64,000 nt of DNA. It comes from Streptococcaceae bacterium (GTDB lineage Bacteria; Bacillota; Bacilli; Lactobacillales; Streptococcaceae). Shown here piece by piece: positions 22,301 to 30,576 of this stretch. Location: positions 1 through 64,000 of the forward strand of contig JAITVN010000066.1 of NCBI GenBank assembly GCA_031285775.1, read 5' to 3'. The notes below the pieces were generated by a model. It saw only the letters and a list, made by a program, of their open reading frames with translations. It was not told where the DNA came from and did no database searches. Position numbers and translations under genes: made by a program. The number at the start of each line of letters is the position of its first letter. The stretch's first letter is position 1.

Positions 22301-22437
22301 ATTGAAAAATCAAAAGTACTTGTTCCTTCACGTAAATAGCGATGCCAATTATCATCATAGTAATGAAGCGCTTTGGGCAAATCATTATCTAGAATTCCCA
22401 CTTTTTTTAAAGTAGAATCATGAATCGTCAGCTGCAT
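16378..22437 (-). CDS. Giant tail-associated/receptor-binding protein with repetitive stalk (about 2019 aa)
   Basis: Start taken at MQLTIHDSTLKKVGILDND. N-terminal Tal-like domain, Ala/Ser/Asn heptad-like region, about 35 ITGxxIAAxTIT-type repeats and at least three interspersed jelly-roll-like modules. Confidence 0.85.
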   Translation of the reverse strand: MQLTIHDSTLKKVGILDNDLPKALHYYDDNWHRYLREGTSTFDFSINKKNVDNIANIDVSAITEQGYVSFFYEGKTHLFNISILEEDDFTIKVQCENLNLELINESLNAFVNTDEHSILWYLQNAAGLTDAKVVIQGEESFKTTQVLTFDTQEQKLARVLSILNSFNAEFQFETKINGDGSLNGLFLNLFPENGVGKKRNDVNLVFGKEVAGVSRKIDKTQIFTATTVTDNNKKLDWIGSNWKVVNDAGQVAYYKNKGENTAYAPLSARLFPSQLGDKGSGNIWIRRDFSIDANSVEDLWNYAFAQIKQYSLPLVTYEVQMNSQVFSKSVGNINSGSLGIGDTVRITDMNFDFFEGGLELSARVSEIEMSFSDPSKNQIVFTNFIRLANEVSQNLLNRMLQLNQHLQTLKNQVDSDRSQNTIVQGSLANAVNQITAEVKVASSTALAAVQAANGKNTNYYGPLSGGFPPTPKVGDIFFAKDGETTIVYQWDGKQWVEIISSDWQEIFESSLSAEIKPVLDQLDKDLAANSAAQSSLATAISSNSSVISSASVALSQNSSSQASIVGRLSSNDAQLSSNSSAISAAVSAANMAAMSNANAQSSLSAAMVTNAATQSSLSVHLNSNDAKISSQNVAISSAAAAANSAAIVNSQAQSSLATKLSSASNALNSASIAVDSTRNSLTSVTSSLNNLQTLANQANTNANAANSTANAAVDKAFEQITAIQPNPNFLDKRRFVSKSVDSCNYDESTNTWTLTVNNAKADVWGQLVVLPATLGENFPVDWSEYFVISYEVMEPFGGFKINNDINCYYKLGINVGNDNDDGTQRFYGGSSLTVANRWNKIWFGSKMKSANFQNGDSLRISDTNLGIQLSTAPSNVTYPFTFKIRNIKLERNSKPLPTEYCFSEYDQGVANQSSTVAEGTIPPVDKYAGMLWKYTGTTPLVVGGETLSPYFTYQWNGTNWVQWLLQAQNVKFDNAYIQGAWIANATITGNLVANGTITGANVKANSITASSLMIGDFNNYAQVDENIPDSVNLSAGLVNNFGAVRIYNSNGVNELQKADPFNPSFNYLMLTDFTSNSFKQGDQLQFSFDIFANNAEIPALSGGIWFYSNDTSVPNPPVAMFYAPAMSIPKSVWTTYTGTLTIGSLPSNANYFLLGPNATPVNNIAIKNVRIFKKTQGSLLVDGTITGTQIAAQTISGNNLIASTITATQIAANSITGDKIVANSITATQIASKTITGSEIAANSITANKLMIGDTNNYAQVDENVPGSEQLSATNWGTNSRVIPGSGIPEIGKQSNSGQYIWMTDYTSNSFSAGDQLSWDFDFYTATADVGTFYVQAYIYPSIGSTSPNASASAGFNATAGWGNYNITLNLPSNWETGQFFLLGFNVNDGKYHAVRNVKIYKKTGGSLIVSGSITGTQIAGGTITGDKILAGTITANNIAANTITSSNIAAGTITAEDIAANTITGSQIAANSITTDKMVIGDFENYSTLNSATAAFYGFTPCNLIELSGTSMVATGNATKNQCGGDLKFTSGTYATNFSAGDVVTITYYWSITDTANNYTGSLRLQWNGLPWGNISAGQNISSSQKSGSVTYINTISAAEVSTATATGIQYRLDNLPTTSTVTISNVCITKTGKLSGDPWFRKNTVTRDTLTSKDIPVNGSDTYYLSAEVYNAVQNSSGAQVTTKIGFFAKNYNGIWNYPTVGNVYASVTPSTISGNITTANDTRTIKTFIQENDTTFSGTQLIRNLFIGKMTPGSLIVNGTITAAQIAANSITSNNIAAGTITSSEIAAGTITGTQIAARSITADKFTVTDLAAINANLGAITAGTIDASKVTVTNISATSVTTGTLSAARIAADTITADKLNITSLSAISSNIGTITAGTINASNMTIIGINAGSISTGTLAADRIGAGSINGSKIAAGTITADRLAGGTLTLSQYLIAKQTLRADGGVTFVGTNYASNNGTPFTITSFNSGDGTRGVYIGIIGGKAGVVFTEKANLFLVHSGTMTWVQGGFSGNS

Positions 22438-24140
22438 TACAAATACCTCTCTTTCCAAGTCACTTCAATGTCAGCTTCAACAGGGCTAGAAAGCTCAATA
22501 TCTACTTCTTGCTGACCAGGCGACACTCCAAATGCCTTTGAGCCAGTGATGAGGTCTTGCATTGCTGGAGTTGCGCCATAAATGCTGAAAATCTTCCCGC
22601 TTTCCATGTCTACTTTTAAAATATTTCCTTTCTGATACTTGTTGGGATTAGCTGCAACTAAGGTAGATTTATTGACAGTCATTGTGGTACTGGAAGTCAT
22701 GTTTGTTTTTGAAAAATTAAAAGCTCTTAACGTTAAGTTTGACATTTTACTGCCAACACCATTGATGTCAGCAAAGCCGGTGAAGTCATCATCCGTATAT
22801 TTGCCATTTCCAATAAACAAATACACGGACGTGCATACAGAGTGAGTGAATTGAGGCGCAATACTAGGGACTCGACTTTGTCCGTCAAGCTGGTAAGAAA
22901 TCACGCCGTCATTCGATTTAATAATCGAAACGCCACCTTTTCCTTCATTAAAGAAAGCATTATTGTTTCCAGGAGCAGGACGATCATTATATCCTCCGTT
23001 GTCACAGTTGTAGATGACCCGCTGCATTTCCTGACCGCCGACATAAAACTGAAAAGTCGCCTCATTGGCAAGGATGTTACTGATTGAGCGCCGATATTTT
23101 TCAATGATGTAACCACAAATCACATGGCTTTCGCTATCGAGATATAAAAGTTGCAAAAGACCACCTTGACCAAAACGATTGGCCACTGACATAACATTGG
23201 AATAAGAGTTAAAGAATTGAGCGCCAGTGTCTCCATTCTGGTCTGTTGGAATATTTATCTGTAATGCTCCGCCGACATATAGCGCATCAGCTGGGAAAGT
23301 ATTTATTGGATTAAAGCTGATCACTTGAAGTCCAGAATTTTTTAATTTGTTAGGATTTGGGCTTGTATAGGGGTGGTCAGGATTATCAAGGGTGCTGTTA
23401 AATTTAACAACGCCTTGGCTCGCATAAACTTTACTATTCTGAGGGCTTGTAAGTGGAGATTCCTTCCAGCCCTTTGTGAAATATAAATCATCTGCCACAC
23501 TATCCAGCCAAAGCCCGCCAGCATTTATCAGCTGCTGAGAGAAATTTTTCGTGCTTGTTGTAGTGGTGGACGACGTGACTTCTTTTCCGACACTGCCCAT
23601 CTGCAGTACACCTTTGGAGCCTACAATTCCAACATTTGCTGTGTTTCCCTTTAAAGTAATCTTGTATGTTGGAAAACAATCTAGAGTCCCCTTGTTATCA
23701 ATGATGACTTTATATTTACCTGCTGACTGTTTTGTAATATTACTCGACTTCTTCGTAGAGACAGATTCCGCATAGCCTGAAGGAACAATAAACGTCAAGG
23801 TTCCTGTTGATTTCATAAAGTCGAAATCATAAGCTTGATCTCCATCAATAACAGCAAAATACATCAGATCAGGCTCATCATCAAAAACAAGTGGTGCTGG
23901 TTCGCCACTATTTAGTATTCCCGCTAGTTTTCTTTTTAATTGTGAGATCTCTGCTGTCGTTCCATACTTGATAAATTCAAAAGATACTTTAGCAGAGTTG
24001 ATGGTTTGGCTGATAAAATCAGCACCTTGATAAACTTGGCTTTGCAAATTATTCGTCCAGCCAGAACCTATGTCACGGTTTATCTTAGTTATGCCGTCAA
24101 ATAGGTCTGTTAAGACAACTCCGTTAAATGTAATTTTCAT
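22437..24140 (-). CDS. Distal tail protein (Dit) with large insertion
   Basis: N-terminus MKITFNGVVLTDLFDGITKINRDIGSGWTNNLQ.. (siphovirus tail component), long central insertion, conserved Dit-like C-terminus; between the tape measure and tail fibre genes. Confidence 0.8.
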   Translation of the reverse strand: MKITFNGVVLTDLFDGITKINRDIGSGWTNNLQSQVYQGADFISQTINSAKVSFEFIKYGTTAEISQLKRKLAGILNSGEPAPLVFDDEPDLMYFAVIDGDQAYDFDFMKSTGTLTFIVPSGYAESVSTKKSSNITKQSAGKYKVIIDNKGTLDCFPTYKITLKGNTANVGIVGSKGVLQMGSVGKEVTSSTTTTSTKNFSQQLINAGGLWLDSVADDLYFTKGWKESPLTSPQNSKVYASQGVVKFNSTLDNPDHPYTSPNPNKLKNSGLQVISFNPINTFPADALYVGGALQINIPTDQNGDTGAQFFNSYSNVMSVANRFGQGGLLQLLYLDSESHVICGYIIEKYRRSISNILANEATFQFYVGGQEMQRVIYNCDNGGYNDRPAPGNNNAFFNEGKGGVSIIKSNDGVISYQLDGQSRVPSIAPQFTHSVCTSVYLFIGNGKYTDDDFTGFADINGVGSKMSNLTLRAFNFSKTNMTSSTTMTVNKSTLVAANPNKYQKGNILKVDMESGKIFSIYGATPAMQDLITGSKAFGVSPGQQEVDIELSSPVEADIEVTWKERYL

Positions 24141-24188
24141 ATTCTAAATATAAAAGAAAAAGCCTGAAAAAATCGGGCTTTTCTGCTT

Positions 24189-27100
24189 TTAATTTAATAT
24201 TCCCTGAAGTCGATTATTTCTATTCGTTTGGAATTTTTGTACATCTGTAATTGGCTGTGTGATTTCTCTGGCAAAGCTGTTTTTGTCCAAAAAAGCTTGA
24301 ACATTTACTGGACGCTGGGCAATTTTTTTTATCGACTGGACCAGGTTTCCATCATCAAGATTTTTTAGAAGTTGAATAATTTGCCGGAACTCAGCAGTAT
24401 TATCGTTTTGACTTGACGACATCACAAGTGTTTGCTGAGCCTGTTTTATCTTTGTAAGAAAACCAGAGTCTGCGGGAATGCCTACATCGTATCCCACACC
24501 GTCAGCATATTTTGGAATTAATTTTGCTGTCTGTTTTGCTGGGAGAACTTTCGTGCCCCGAGGCAAGTCCATTATCACATCACGGGCTGTTGGTATGAAC
24601 CTTTCACCAGTTGGCAATGTGATAAGTTCACGGTAGAGAGAACCTTTCTGATCGTTTACCAGGGCTGGACCACCTTTGTGATAATCGGTTCCTTTTGCAT
24701 GCCCAGTAACAGTTTTGACAATATTCTGGAATATGCTGGTAATCGTTACAGTTTTATCTTTCACCCCTGCTATGGAATCTTTAGCTGATCTAACTGCCGC
24801 TCCTGTTTTATCTTCTGCAAGCAGCTTTTTTTGTTCAGGCGTTAGAGCGTTCCAACTCTCCAACGCACCTGCTGCAACTCCCTTTTTATTCATGAAGTCA
24901 CTATTGTCAGCCAGCATTTGCTTCAATTCAGCAGGCATTTCATTCCAAGCATTCAAATTATCTTTGCTCGAAGTAATGGCGGCAATGGCAGGGCTACTGT
25001 TTACCAAAAGCTTTTGCTCTTTCGGTGTGAGCTGATCCCACAGACCGCTGGCAATAATTGCTTCGGCAACCTTCTCTTTCGCATTTGATGTCAACTTAGC
25101 ATTCTTTAGAATAAATTGCATGTTCGCCCAACCCTCAGGCGTTTTTATCGAATCTTGTAAAACCTCGGGCAGATTCGTCTTTATCTCCCCTGTTTTCGGA
25201 TCAAGCACCATTCCATTCCAAGCTTTGTTAGCATCTGCCGTATCCTGGGACATTTTCGATGTAGATTTGGCCAGCAAATCAATTTGAGAAGCGCCCGTTT
25301 TCCCTGCTTTTTCAATTTTCTTTGCAACTTCTTCAACCGTTGTTCCATATTTTTCAAATTCTTTTTGGATTTGTGTTAGGGCTTCACTCGCCTCAGCTCC
25401 TGTTTTAGGATTGACTCTACTTTTTGTAGAAAGCGCCTTTTCCGCAGCTTCCTTGTAGGTTTTCTGGTATTCAAGCATGGTATCGTTGTGGCGCTTTTCC
25501 TCTGCCTCAATTTCAGAATTGATTTCTTTTCTGGCTTTTTTATCAGATGTGACTTCAAGACTGTCTTTTAAAGTTTTGATCGTCTTTTTTGATTTTGATA
25601 CTTCTTTATCCATCATTGAATCAACACTGTCCATCAAATCCTTTGCTGAGTTCTTTGACATATCTTGTACATTTCCAGAAAAAGCGGACGCAACATCTAT
25701 TAATTTCTGTCCAGAAACTCCAGCTGATTCGGCCACCGAAGTTATTATCTGACTTTGAAGACGTTGCGTTTCAGCAATTTCTGTTTGTGTCAATTCACGA
25801 TTGTTATCTGCCGCTGTCTGGTAGATCTGAGCAATTCCAGCGGTAATAGTATCGACGTTAGTCTTTTGCTGCTCAAACCCATTTGTCACCTTTTCAACAG
25901 TTTCTTTGGTAGCACCAACTTTTTCTAAGGTTTTCAAAGCAGCCTGTTCGGTGTCATCAATAGCTTTTTTGGCTGAGGTTGAGAGCTCATCCAGCGCTGT
26001 TTTCACACCGCCGATCGCGGGTGCACCTTGCGCATTAAATTGAACAACTGAGTCTGTAACCTTATCAAAGGCACCTTTCATAGGTTCAAGTTTATTTGCT
26101 TGAGCATCGGTGATGTCTGCGCCCCACTCATTGATTTTTTCTTGACTTTTTCTGAAATCCTCCGTCAATTTCCAAATGGTGAATACAGCAATTGCCGCTC
26201 CTGCAATTCCAAGCGCAACTGGTAGTGCGCCAATACCTGCGCTAAGAAGTCCGGCTCCTTCAGCAGCACCTGACATAGCTGTCCCAGCAGCGGTTGCCGT
26301 CGTCCCCGCTGTACTTAAAGCTTCGGATGCTAATCCTGCAGCACTACTTGCTTCTTTGAAGGCTTTTCCCCCTGCAATAGCTGCCTTTATTTTTGAAAAG
26401 CCTGTCGCAGCCCCTCCCAAAAGACTCGACATGTTTCCGAATACATTTAGCATCGGGTAAGAAACAGCAAGAATACCAGCCATTTTTATAATCGTATCTT
26501 GGACAGGTTTTGGCATCTTTGAAAAACCGTCAACCAAGTCTGAAAGCCCTTGAACGACAGGAATAATCGTTGGCAGAAGTTTTTGACCCAGATTAATACT
26601 CAATACTTCCAGCTGAGCCTTTGCTTTCGCGAAATCGTTAGACGCTGCGTTATTCATCTGATCTGCCAAATCTTTAGTATAACCGCTTGCACTTGATGTT
26701 TCTTTTGACAAGTCCTTAAGTGCATCAGCCCCTTGATGCGTTAAGATATTCATAGCTGTTTGCCCTTTTGTACCGAAAGCCTGTGCTAAAAGTCGAGATT
26801 TTTCGACATCATTTAAGCCGCTTGTTGCTTTCTGAGCCTTAGCAATAACATCGGAAAGATCCAACGTTCCATTTTCTACATCATCAACGTTGATTCCCAT
26901 TTCTTTTAGTGCTTCTGATGCTTCAGCTGAGTTAATTCCAAGTTCTTCCATTGCTTCAGCTGATTGTTTAGATGGACGAAGCAGAGATGTAAGTACTGAA
27001 CGAAGCCCAGTACCAGCAGACTGTCCTTCAATACCGTTGTTTGAAAGTAGTCCAATCGCCGAGGCCGTATCCTCTAAAGACATACCCACACCATTTGCAA

Positions 27101-28031
27101 CTGGTCCAACATATTCCATAGCCTCCCCCATATCCGCAAATCCAGCAGCAGTCTTATTAGCCACGAAAGAAAGAGTATCTGTCACACGTTGAGTATTCTT
27201 TGTCATTGTCGCCGTGTCATTTGCCTTTAAATTAAATTGCTCAAGAATAGAAGTAGACGATGACATGACTGTATTGAAATCTTCCCCTGAAGCTTTTGAC
27301 GCATCTAAAATCGCCGGCATTGCACCCAGAGTCTGATTGTAGTTGTAGCCTTTCTTAATCATCTCTTCCATGCCCGTATTGATGGAACTTGTCGCAATAC
27401 CATACTGAGTCGCCCAGCCTTTTGAGCTGGATTCCAATTTTTCAATCTGACCATTCAGCTTATCTGCTGGAGTACTATCCGATAAGAGAGCACGTATCGC
27501 TGTAAACTGCTGTTCAAAGCCTGCAGCTGCTTGTACTGACTGAGCCAACCCTGCTGTGATTGCTACACTGACAGGCATCATTGCATTTCCAGCGCCTCTC
27601 AGCTTAGAGCCTACATTATTCATGGCGCTTCCGAAGGAAGCTGCCTTACTTGTTGCCAAGTACTGTTGCTTAGCAACTTCTTTGCTTGAAGCAATCATCT
27701 CCAGCAATTGTGCATTTGCTCTCGAAACTTCAGACGCATATTGAGAAGTCTTTGAGCTAGCTTTTCCACTTGCATCAATCGAACCTAGATAGCGATCTTT
27801 CAATTGATTAAGCCGCGTTGACTGCTCCTGAATTTGCTTGTTCAAAATTTCAGTTGGAGCAACTATGCCCTCAACTTTCTTTCCGTATGTAGAATAAACT
27901 GCCTGAGAAGTCTTCAAATCATTGTTCAACGTCTTAATTCGCTTTTGAACGTTAGTAATACTATTTGAGAATGCTTTGTCATCAAGTCCAAGTTCTACGA
28001 TTAAACGCCCTAACGGTGTTCCGCCTGCCAT
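24189..28031 (-). CDS. Tape measure protein (TP901-core type)
   Basis: 1280 aa; coiled coil N-terminus, MNNVGSKLRGAGNAMMPVSVAITAGLAQSVQAAAGFEQQFTAIRALLSDSTPADKL..., hydrophobic central region. Confidence 0.92.
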   Translation of the reverse strand: MAGGTPLGRLIVELGLDDKAFSNSITNVQKRIKTLNNDLKTSQAVYSTYGKKVEGIVAPTEILNKQIQEQSTRLNQLKDRYLGSIDASGKASSKTSQYASEVSRANAQLLEMIASSKEVAKQQYLATSKAASFGSAMNNVGSKLRGAGNAMMPVSVAITAGLAQSVQAAAGFEQQFTAIRALLSDSTPADKLNGQIEKLESSSKGWATQYGIATSSINTGMEEMIKKGYNYNQTLGAMPAILDASKASGEDFNTVMSSSTSILEQFNLKANDTATMTKNTQRVTDTLSFVANKTAAGFADMGEAMEYVGPVANGVGMSLEDTASAIGLLSNNGIEGQSAGTGLRSVLTSLLRPSKQSAEAMEELGINSAEASEALKEMGINVDDVENGTLDLSDVIAKAQKATSGLNDVEKSRLLAQAFGTKGQTAMNILTHQGADALKDLSKETSSASGYTKDLADQMNNAASNDFAKAKAQLEVLSINLGQKLLPTIIPVVQGLSDLVDGFSKMPKPVQDTIIKMAGILAVSYPMLNVFGNMSSLLGGAATGFSKIKAAIAGGKAFKEASSAAGLASEALSTAGTTATAAGTAMSGAAEGAGLLSAGIGALPVALGIAGAAIAVFTIWKLTEDFRKSQEKINEWGADITDAQANKLEPMKGAFDKVTDSVVQFNAQGAPAIGGVKTALDELSTSAKKAIDDTEQAALKTLEKVGATKETVEKVTNGFEQQKTNVDTITAGIAQIYQTAADNNRELTQTEIAETQRLQSQIITSVAESAGVSGQKLIDVASAFSGNVQDMSKNSAKDLMDSVDSMMDKEVSKSKKTIKTLKDSLEVTSDKKARKEINSEIEAEEKRHNDTMLEYQKTYKEAAEKALSTKSRVNPKTGAEASEALTQIQKEFEKYGTTVEEVAKKIEKAGKTGASQIDLLAKSTSKMSQDTADANKAWNGMVLDPKTGEIKTNLPEVLQDSIKTPEGWANMQFILKNAKLTSNAKEKVAEAIIASGLWDQLTPKEQKLLVNSSPAIAAITSSKDNLNAWNEMPAELKQMLADNSDFMNKKGVAAGALESWNALTPEQKKLLAEDKTGAAVRSAKDSIAGVKDKTVTITSIFQNIVKTVTGHAKGTDYHKGGPALVNDQKGSLYRELITLPTGERFIPTARDVIMDLPRGTKVLPAKQTAKLIPKYADGVGYDVGIPADSGFLTKIKQAQQTLVMSSSQNDNTAEFRQIIQLLKNLDDGNLVQSIKKIAQRPVNVQAFLDKNSFAREITQPITDVQKFQTNRNNRLQGILN

Positions 28032-28124
28032 GTTTCCCTCCAGATTTTGTCTTTATTCAATCCTAAATTAAAAAAAGCCTCAAAATCGGGCTTTAAATTT
28101 TAGGGTTATTATGAAGCAACAGTA

Positions 28125-28364
28125 TTAATGTAGTTGTCCAGTTAAAAAAGCAACTAGTAAGACAACACCGGCCAGAAATAGATAAAAGTAAAGCAAAAAT
28201 ATCCATTGCTTTTTAGTTCCAAAAATTCTTTGCTTAAGAGAAATTGCACTATTGCTTGACACTGAAAAATAAGCAATTCCTGAGACTACCAAAAACACCA
28301 ACCCAAGAGCTAGGCCGATTAGTGCACCAACGCCCCAAATAATAAGAAAAATCAGCAACATCAC
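28125..28364 (-). CDS. Small two-TM protein, second gene of an XRE cassette
   Basis: MMLLIFLIIWGVGALIGLALGLVFLVVSGIAYF...WIFLLYFYLFLAGVVLLVAFLTGQLH. Strong RBS AAAGGAGGTGGAGTG before ATG, 19 nt after the XRE gene. Confidence 0.75.
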   Translation of the reverse strand: MMLLIFLIIWGVGALIGLALGLVFLVVSGIAYFSVSSNSAISLKQRIFGTKKQWIFLLYFYLFLAGVVLLVAFLTGQLH

Positions 28365-28383
28365 TCCACCTCCTTTGATAGAA

Positions 28384-28590
28384 TTATACTTGCTTCTCGA
28401 AACTTATTTTTAGTTCCGTATCTGTAGCTTCAGCAATGTCTAATAGCGTAGATACTTTTGCTTGGAAATATCCGCTCTCAAGCCTAGCGATAGAAGATTG
28501 TGGCTTATTAACAATCTCCGAAAACTCTACCTGGGTTTTTCCCATTTCTTTGCGTAAACTCTTTATTGCTTTACCAGCTGGATTCCTCAT
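28384..28590 (-). CDS. XRE-family HTH protein (HigA-like antitoxin/regulator)
   Basis: GKTQVEFSEIVNKPQSSIARLESGYFQAKVSTLLDIAEATDTELKISFE; HTH matches the HigA-like protein at 35115-35402 (KPQSTIARIENG). Confidence 0.88.
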   Translation of the reverse strand: MRNPAGKAIKSLRKEMGKTQVEFSEIVNKPQSSIARLESGYFQAKVSTLLDIAEATDTELKISFEKQV

Positions 28591-28625
28591 ACTTGTATTA
28601 TATTACTATCGCTATATTTTGTCAA
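28591..28625 (-). promoter_or_regulatory. Consensus promoter TTGACA-N17-TATAAT with ATG 6 nt after the -10 (leaderless)
   Basis: -35 at 28620-28625, -10 at 28597-28602, ATG at 28588-28590 (minus strand). Confidence 0.8.
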
Positions 28626-28660
28626 CTAAAAATACCCTTTTTTCAGGGCATTTAGTTTTT

Positions 28661-29169
28661 TTAATGCAAGCTACTGGTGAAGTCACCAAGCGACTGCACC
28701 TCCTCAACTTTCTTGACATCTTCAATGCGTTTTGAATCAATCACAGCCATTACTGTATCAAAATCATTATTTAGCAGGTCATCAAGCGTGAAGCCTGAAT
28801 CACTTTCGACTAGAGTTTTGATAAAGCTCAGATATTGTTCTCTAGCAACTCTGAAGCTGACAGTTCCTTTTTTGAGCCACCTTCTTCCACGCCAAGAATC
28901 ACATTTGTAATTCTGTCCAATGTAGGATTCAAATCCCAGGGATCAGTCCCCATAAGAATTGCTTCAGGAGTGAGAGATTTATTTGAGAACAGGCCAGAAA
29001 CGAATTCCAATCTTTTCTTGATGACTTCAACCCCAGTCAATTCTGTTGATTGCTTGCTGAAATCATCAAGCATCGTCAAATAATCAAGATATTTCTGACC
29101 GCTCACATGCTCCTCGGTATATGTGACATCGCCATCCTTACTATGCAGCGTAATCTCAAGTTTAGCCAT
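28661..29169 (-). CDS. Tail assembly chaperone, gpG / gpGT with programmed -1 frameshift
   Basis: gpG ORF (28828-29175). Slippery A AAA AAG at 28867-28873 leads to a -1 frame ORF ...KKGTVSFRVAREQYLSFIKTLVESDSGFTLDDLLNNDFDTVMAVIDSKRIEDVKKVEEVQSLGDFTSSLH ending at 28661. Confidence 0.8.
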
Positions 29170-29171
29170 CA

Positions 29172-29744
29172 TCAAGCCCCCGCAACAATTCCAAGTGACG
29201 TTTTCACAGCGGCAATTGCTGTATCTGTCGTTCCAACATATTTCGTATAGTAACGCCCCTCGTCATCGGCACTGACTGCATAGCTGATTGTTTCCGGCTT
29301 TAGTTCCGTTGCCTTTCCCTGCAAGGTTTCAAGGTCTGTACCGTCATATGAGAACTTACCCGACATGAATCCCAACAAGACAGAATTTCCACGAATATCC
29401 GAATCCTCAAGCAGAACAGAGCAATATGGCGCTTCTGTTTCCGAAGTCGCTGTCACAACACCGTTTTCATCTGCTTTCAATCCTAGAACAGCATCCAGCA
29501 CTAGCTGAGGCATATCAATAATGTCTAAATCGATTTTTGCGTCTCCAACGCCTTTACTTGATACGTAATATGGCTTGTTAGAGCCATAAGTTTTTACAGG
29601 TTCAGAAGCAAGACCGGAAATCTTAGCAGTAGCTGTAGCACCACCGTCCTTCTTACCTGAAATCTCAAAGACATTTTTTCCAATAGTTGGGGTTGCGTTG
29701 TCTTGCACGCGAATTGTCAATTTTTCAAAACCAACAGTAGCCAT
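29172..29744 (-). CDS. Major tail protein (phi13-type)
   Basis: MATVGFEKLTIRVQDN...; synteny between head-tail connectors and gpG. Confidence 0.85.
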   Translation of the reverse strand: MATVGFEKLTIRVQDNATPTIGKNVFEISGKKDGGATATAKISGLASEPVKTYGSNKPYYVSSKGVGDAKIDLDIIDMPQLVLDAVLGLKADENGVVTATSETEAPYCSVLLEDSDIRGNSVLLGFMSGKFSYDGTDLETLQGKATELKPETISYAVSADDEGRYYTKYVGTTDTAIAAVKTSLGIVAGA

Positions 29745-29758
29745 ATTTCACCTCTTTT

Positions 29759-30172
29759 TTAATAGTTTTCATAAAGCGGACTATAACCGACATAACGTCT
29801 GGCATCCGCGTAGCGATTTGTTTTCTCAAAGTATTCATCAAGTCCGTCGGACATCTGGACAAAGCCATGATTGAGCAGAATGATCTCTACTTTTCGCTGA
29901 AGTTTTTTCGCAGTCATTCTTTCTGCAGCTTCAACATTGATTTGGTAGATAAATTTCTTTGCAAGCGACTGATTCGATCCCATCGCTTCCTGTGCAGGCG
30001 GACCAATCGGCGCCACCGTGAGACTCGTTACATCAGCGGCAAGACTTTCCGGTCGAATAAAACTTTTCACAGCGCCAGCTTCCTTGAGCCACTTGATTTC
30101 ATCGTCCGAAACCAGCCAATCCGTCAATTCTTGTATCATATCATGAAGTACTTCTTCTTGATTATTACTCAT
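29759..30172 (-). CDS. Tail terminator/minor tail-completion protein
   Basis: Size and syntenic position. Confidence 0.6.
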   Translation of the reverse strand: MSNNQEEVLHDMIQELTDWLVSDDEIKWLKEAGAVKSFIRPESLAADVTSLTVAPIGPPAQEAMGSNQSLAKKFIYQINVEAAERMTAKKLQRKVEIILLNHGFVQMSDGLDEYFEKTNRYADARRYVGYSPLYENY

Positions 30173-30576
30173 AGCAATAACTCCTCTAAATTATTAGCAA
30201 TCCGATTTTTGTACTCTTGCGCTTGATTTTCAACAAATTTAGTCATCACACCATTACCAGCGCCTGGATGATAGACACCATCCTCAGTGTAGCCGAACTC
30301 GTTCAAGTGAATGAGACGCCAGTGTTCGCCACTGTTCCCCATCTTGATGATAGGGACACCCGAGGAACGCGAAACATTACCATGTGTAACACCCTCGGCA
30401 GAAATCCCAGTATCCGCATAAGCCGCACGAAGCGCACCGCTTAGCTCATCGACTTCTGTGCCCGCTTCGGTTCGCAGAGCTTTATTCACAACTTGGTCAA
30501 CCTTCGCTTTCGCAAATTTCTGGTCAAGCTTGGCAAGAAGCTCATTAAGGCCTCGCACTTCCATAGTCGCACTCAT
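30169..30576 (-). CDS. HK97-gp10-like protein
   Basis: MSATMEVRGLNELLAKLDQKF... typical gp10-type N-terminus and synteny. Confidence 0.75.
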   Translation of the reverse strand: MSATMEVRGLNELLAKLDQKFAKAKVDQVVNKALRTEAGTEVDELSGALRAAYADTGISAEGVTHGNVSRSSGVPIIKMGNSGEHWRLIHLNEFGYTEDGVYHPGAGNGVMTKFVENQAQEYKNRIANNLEELLL

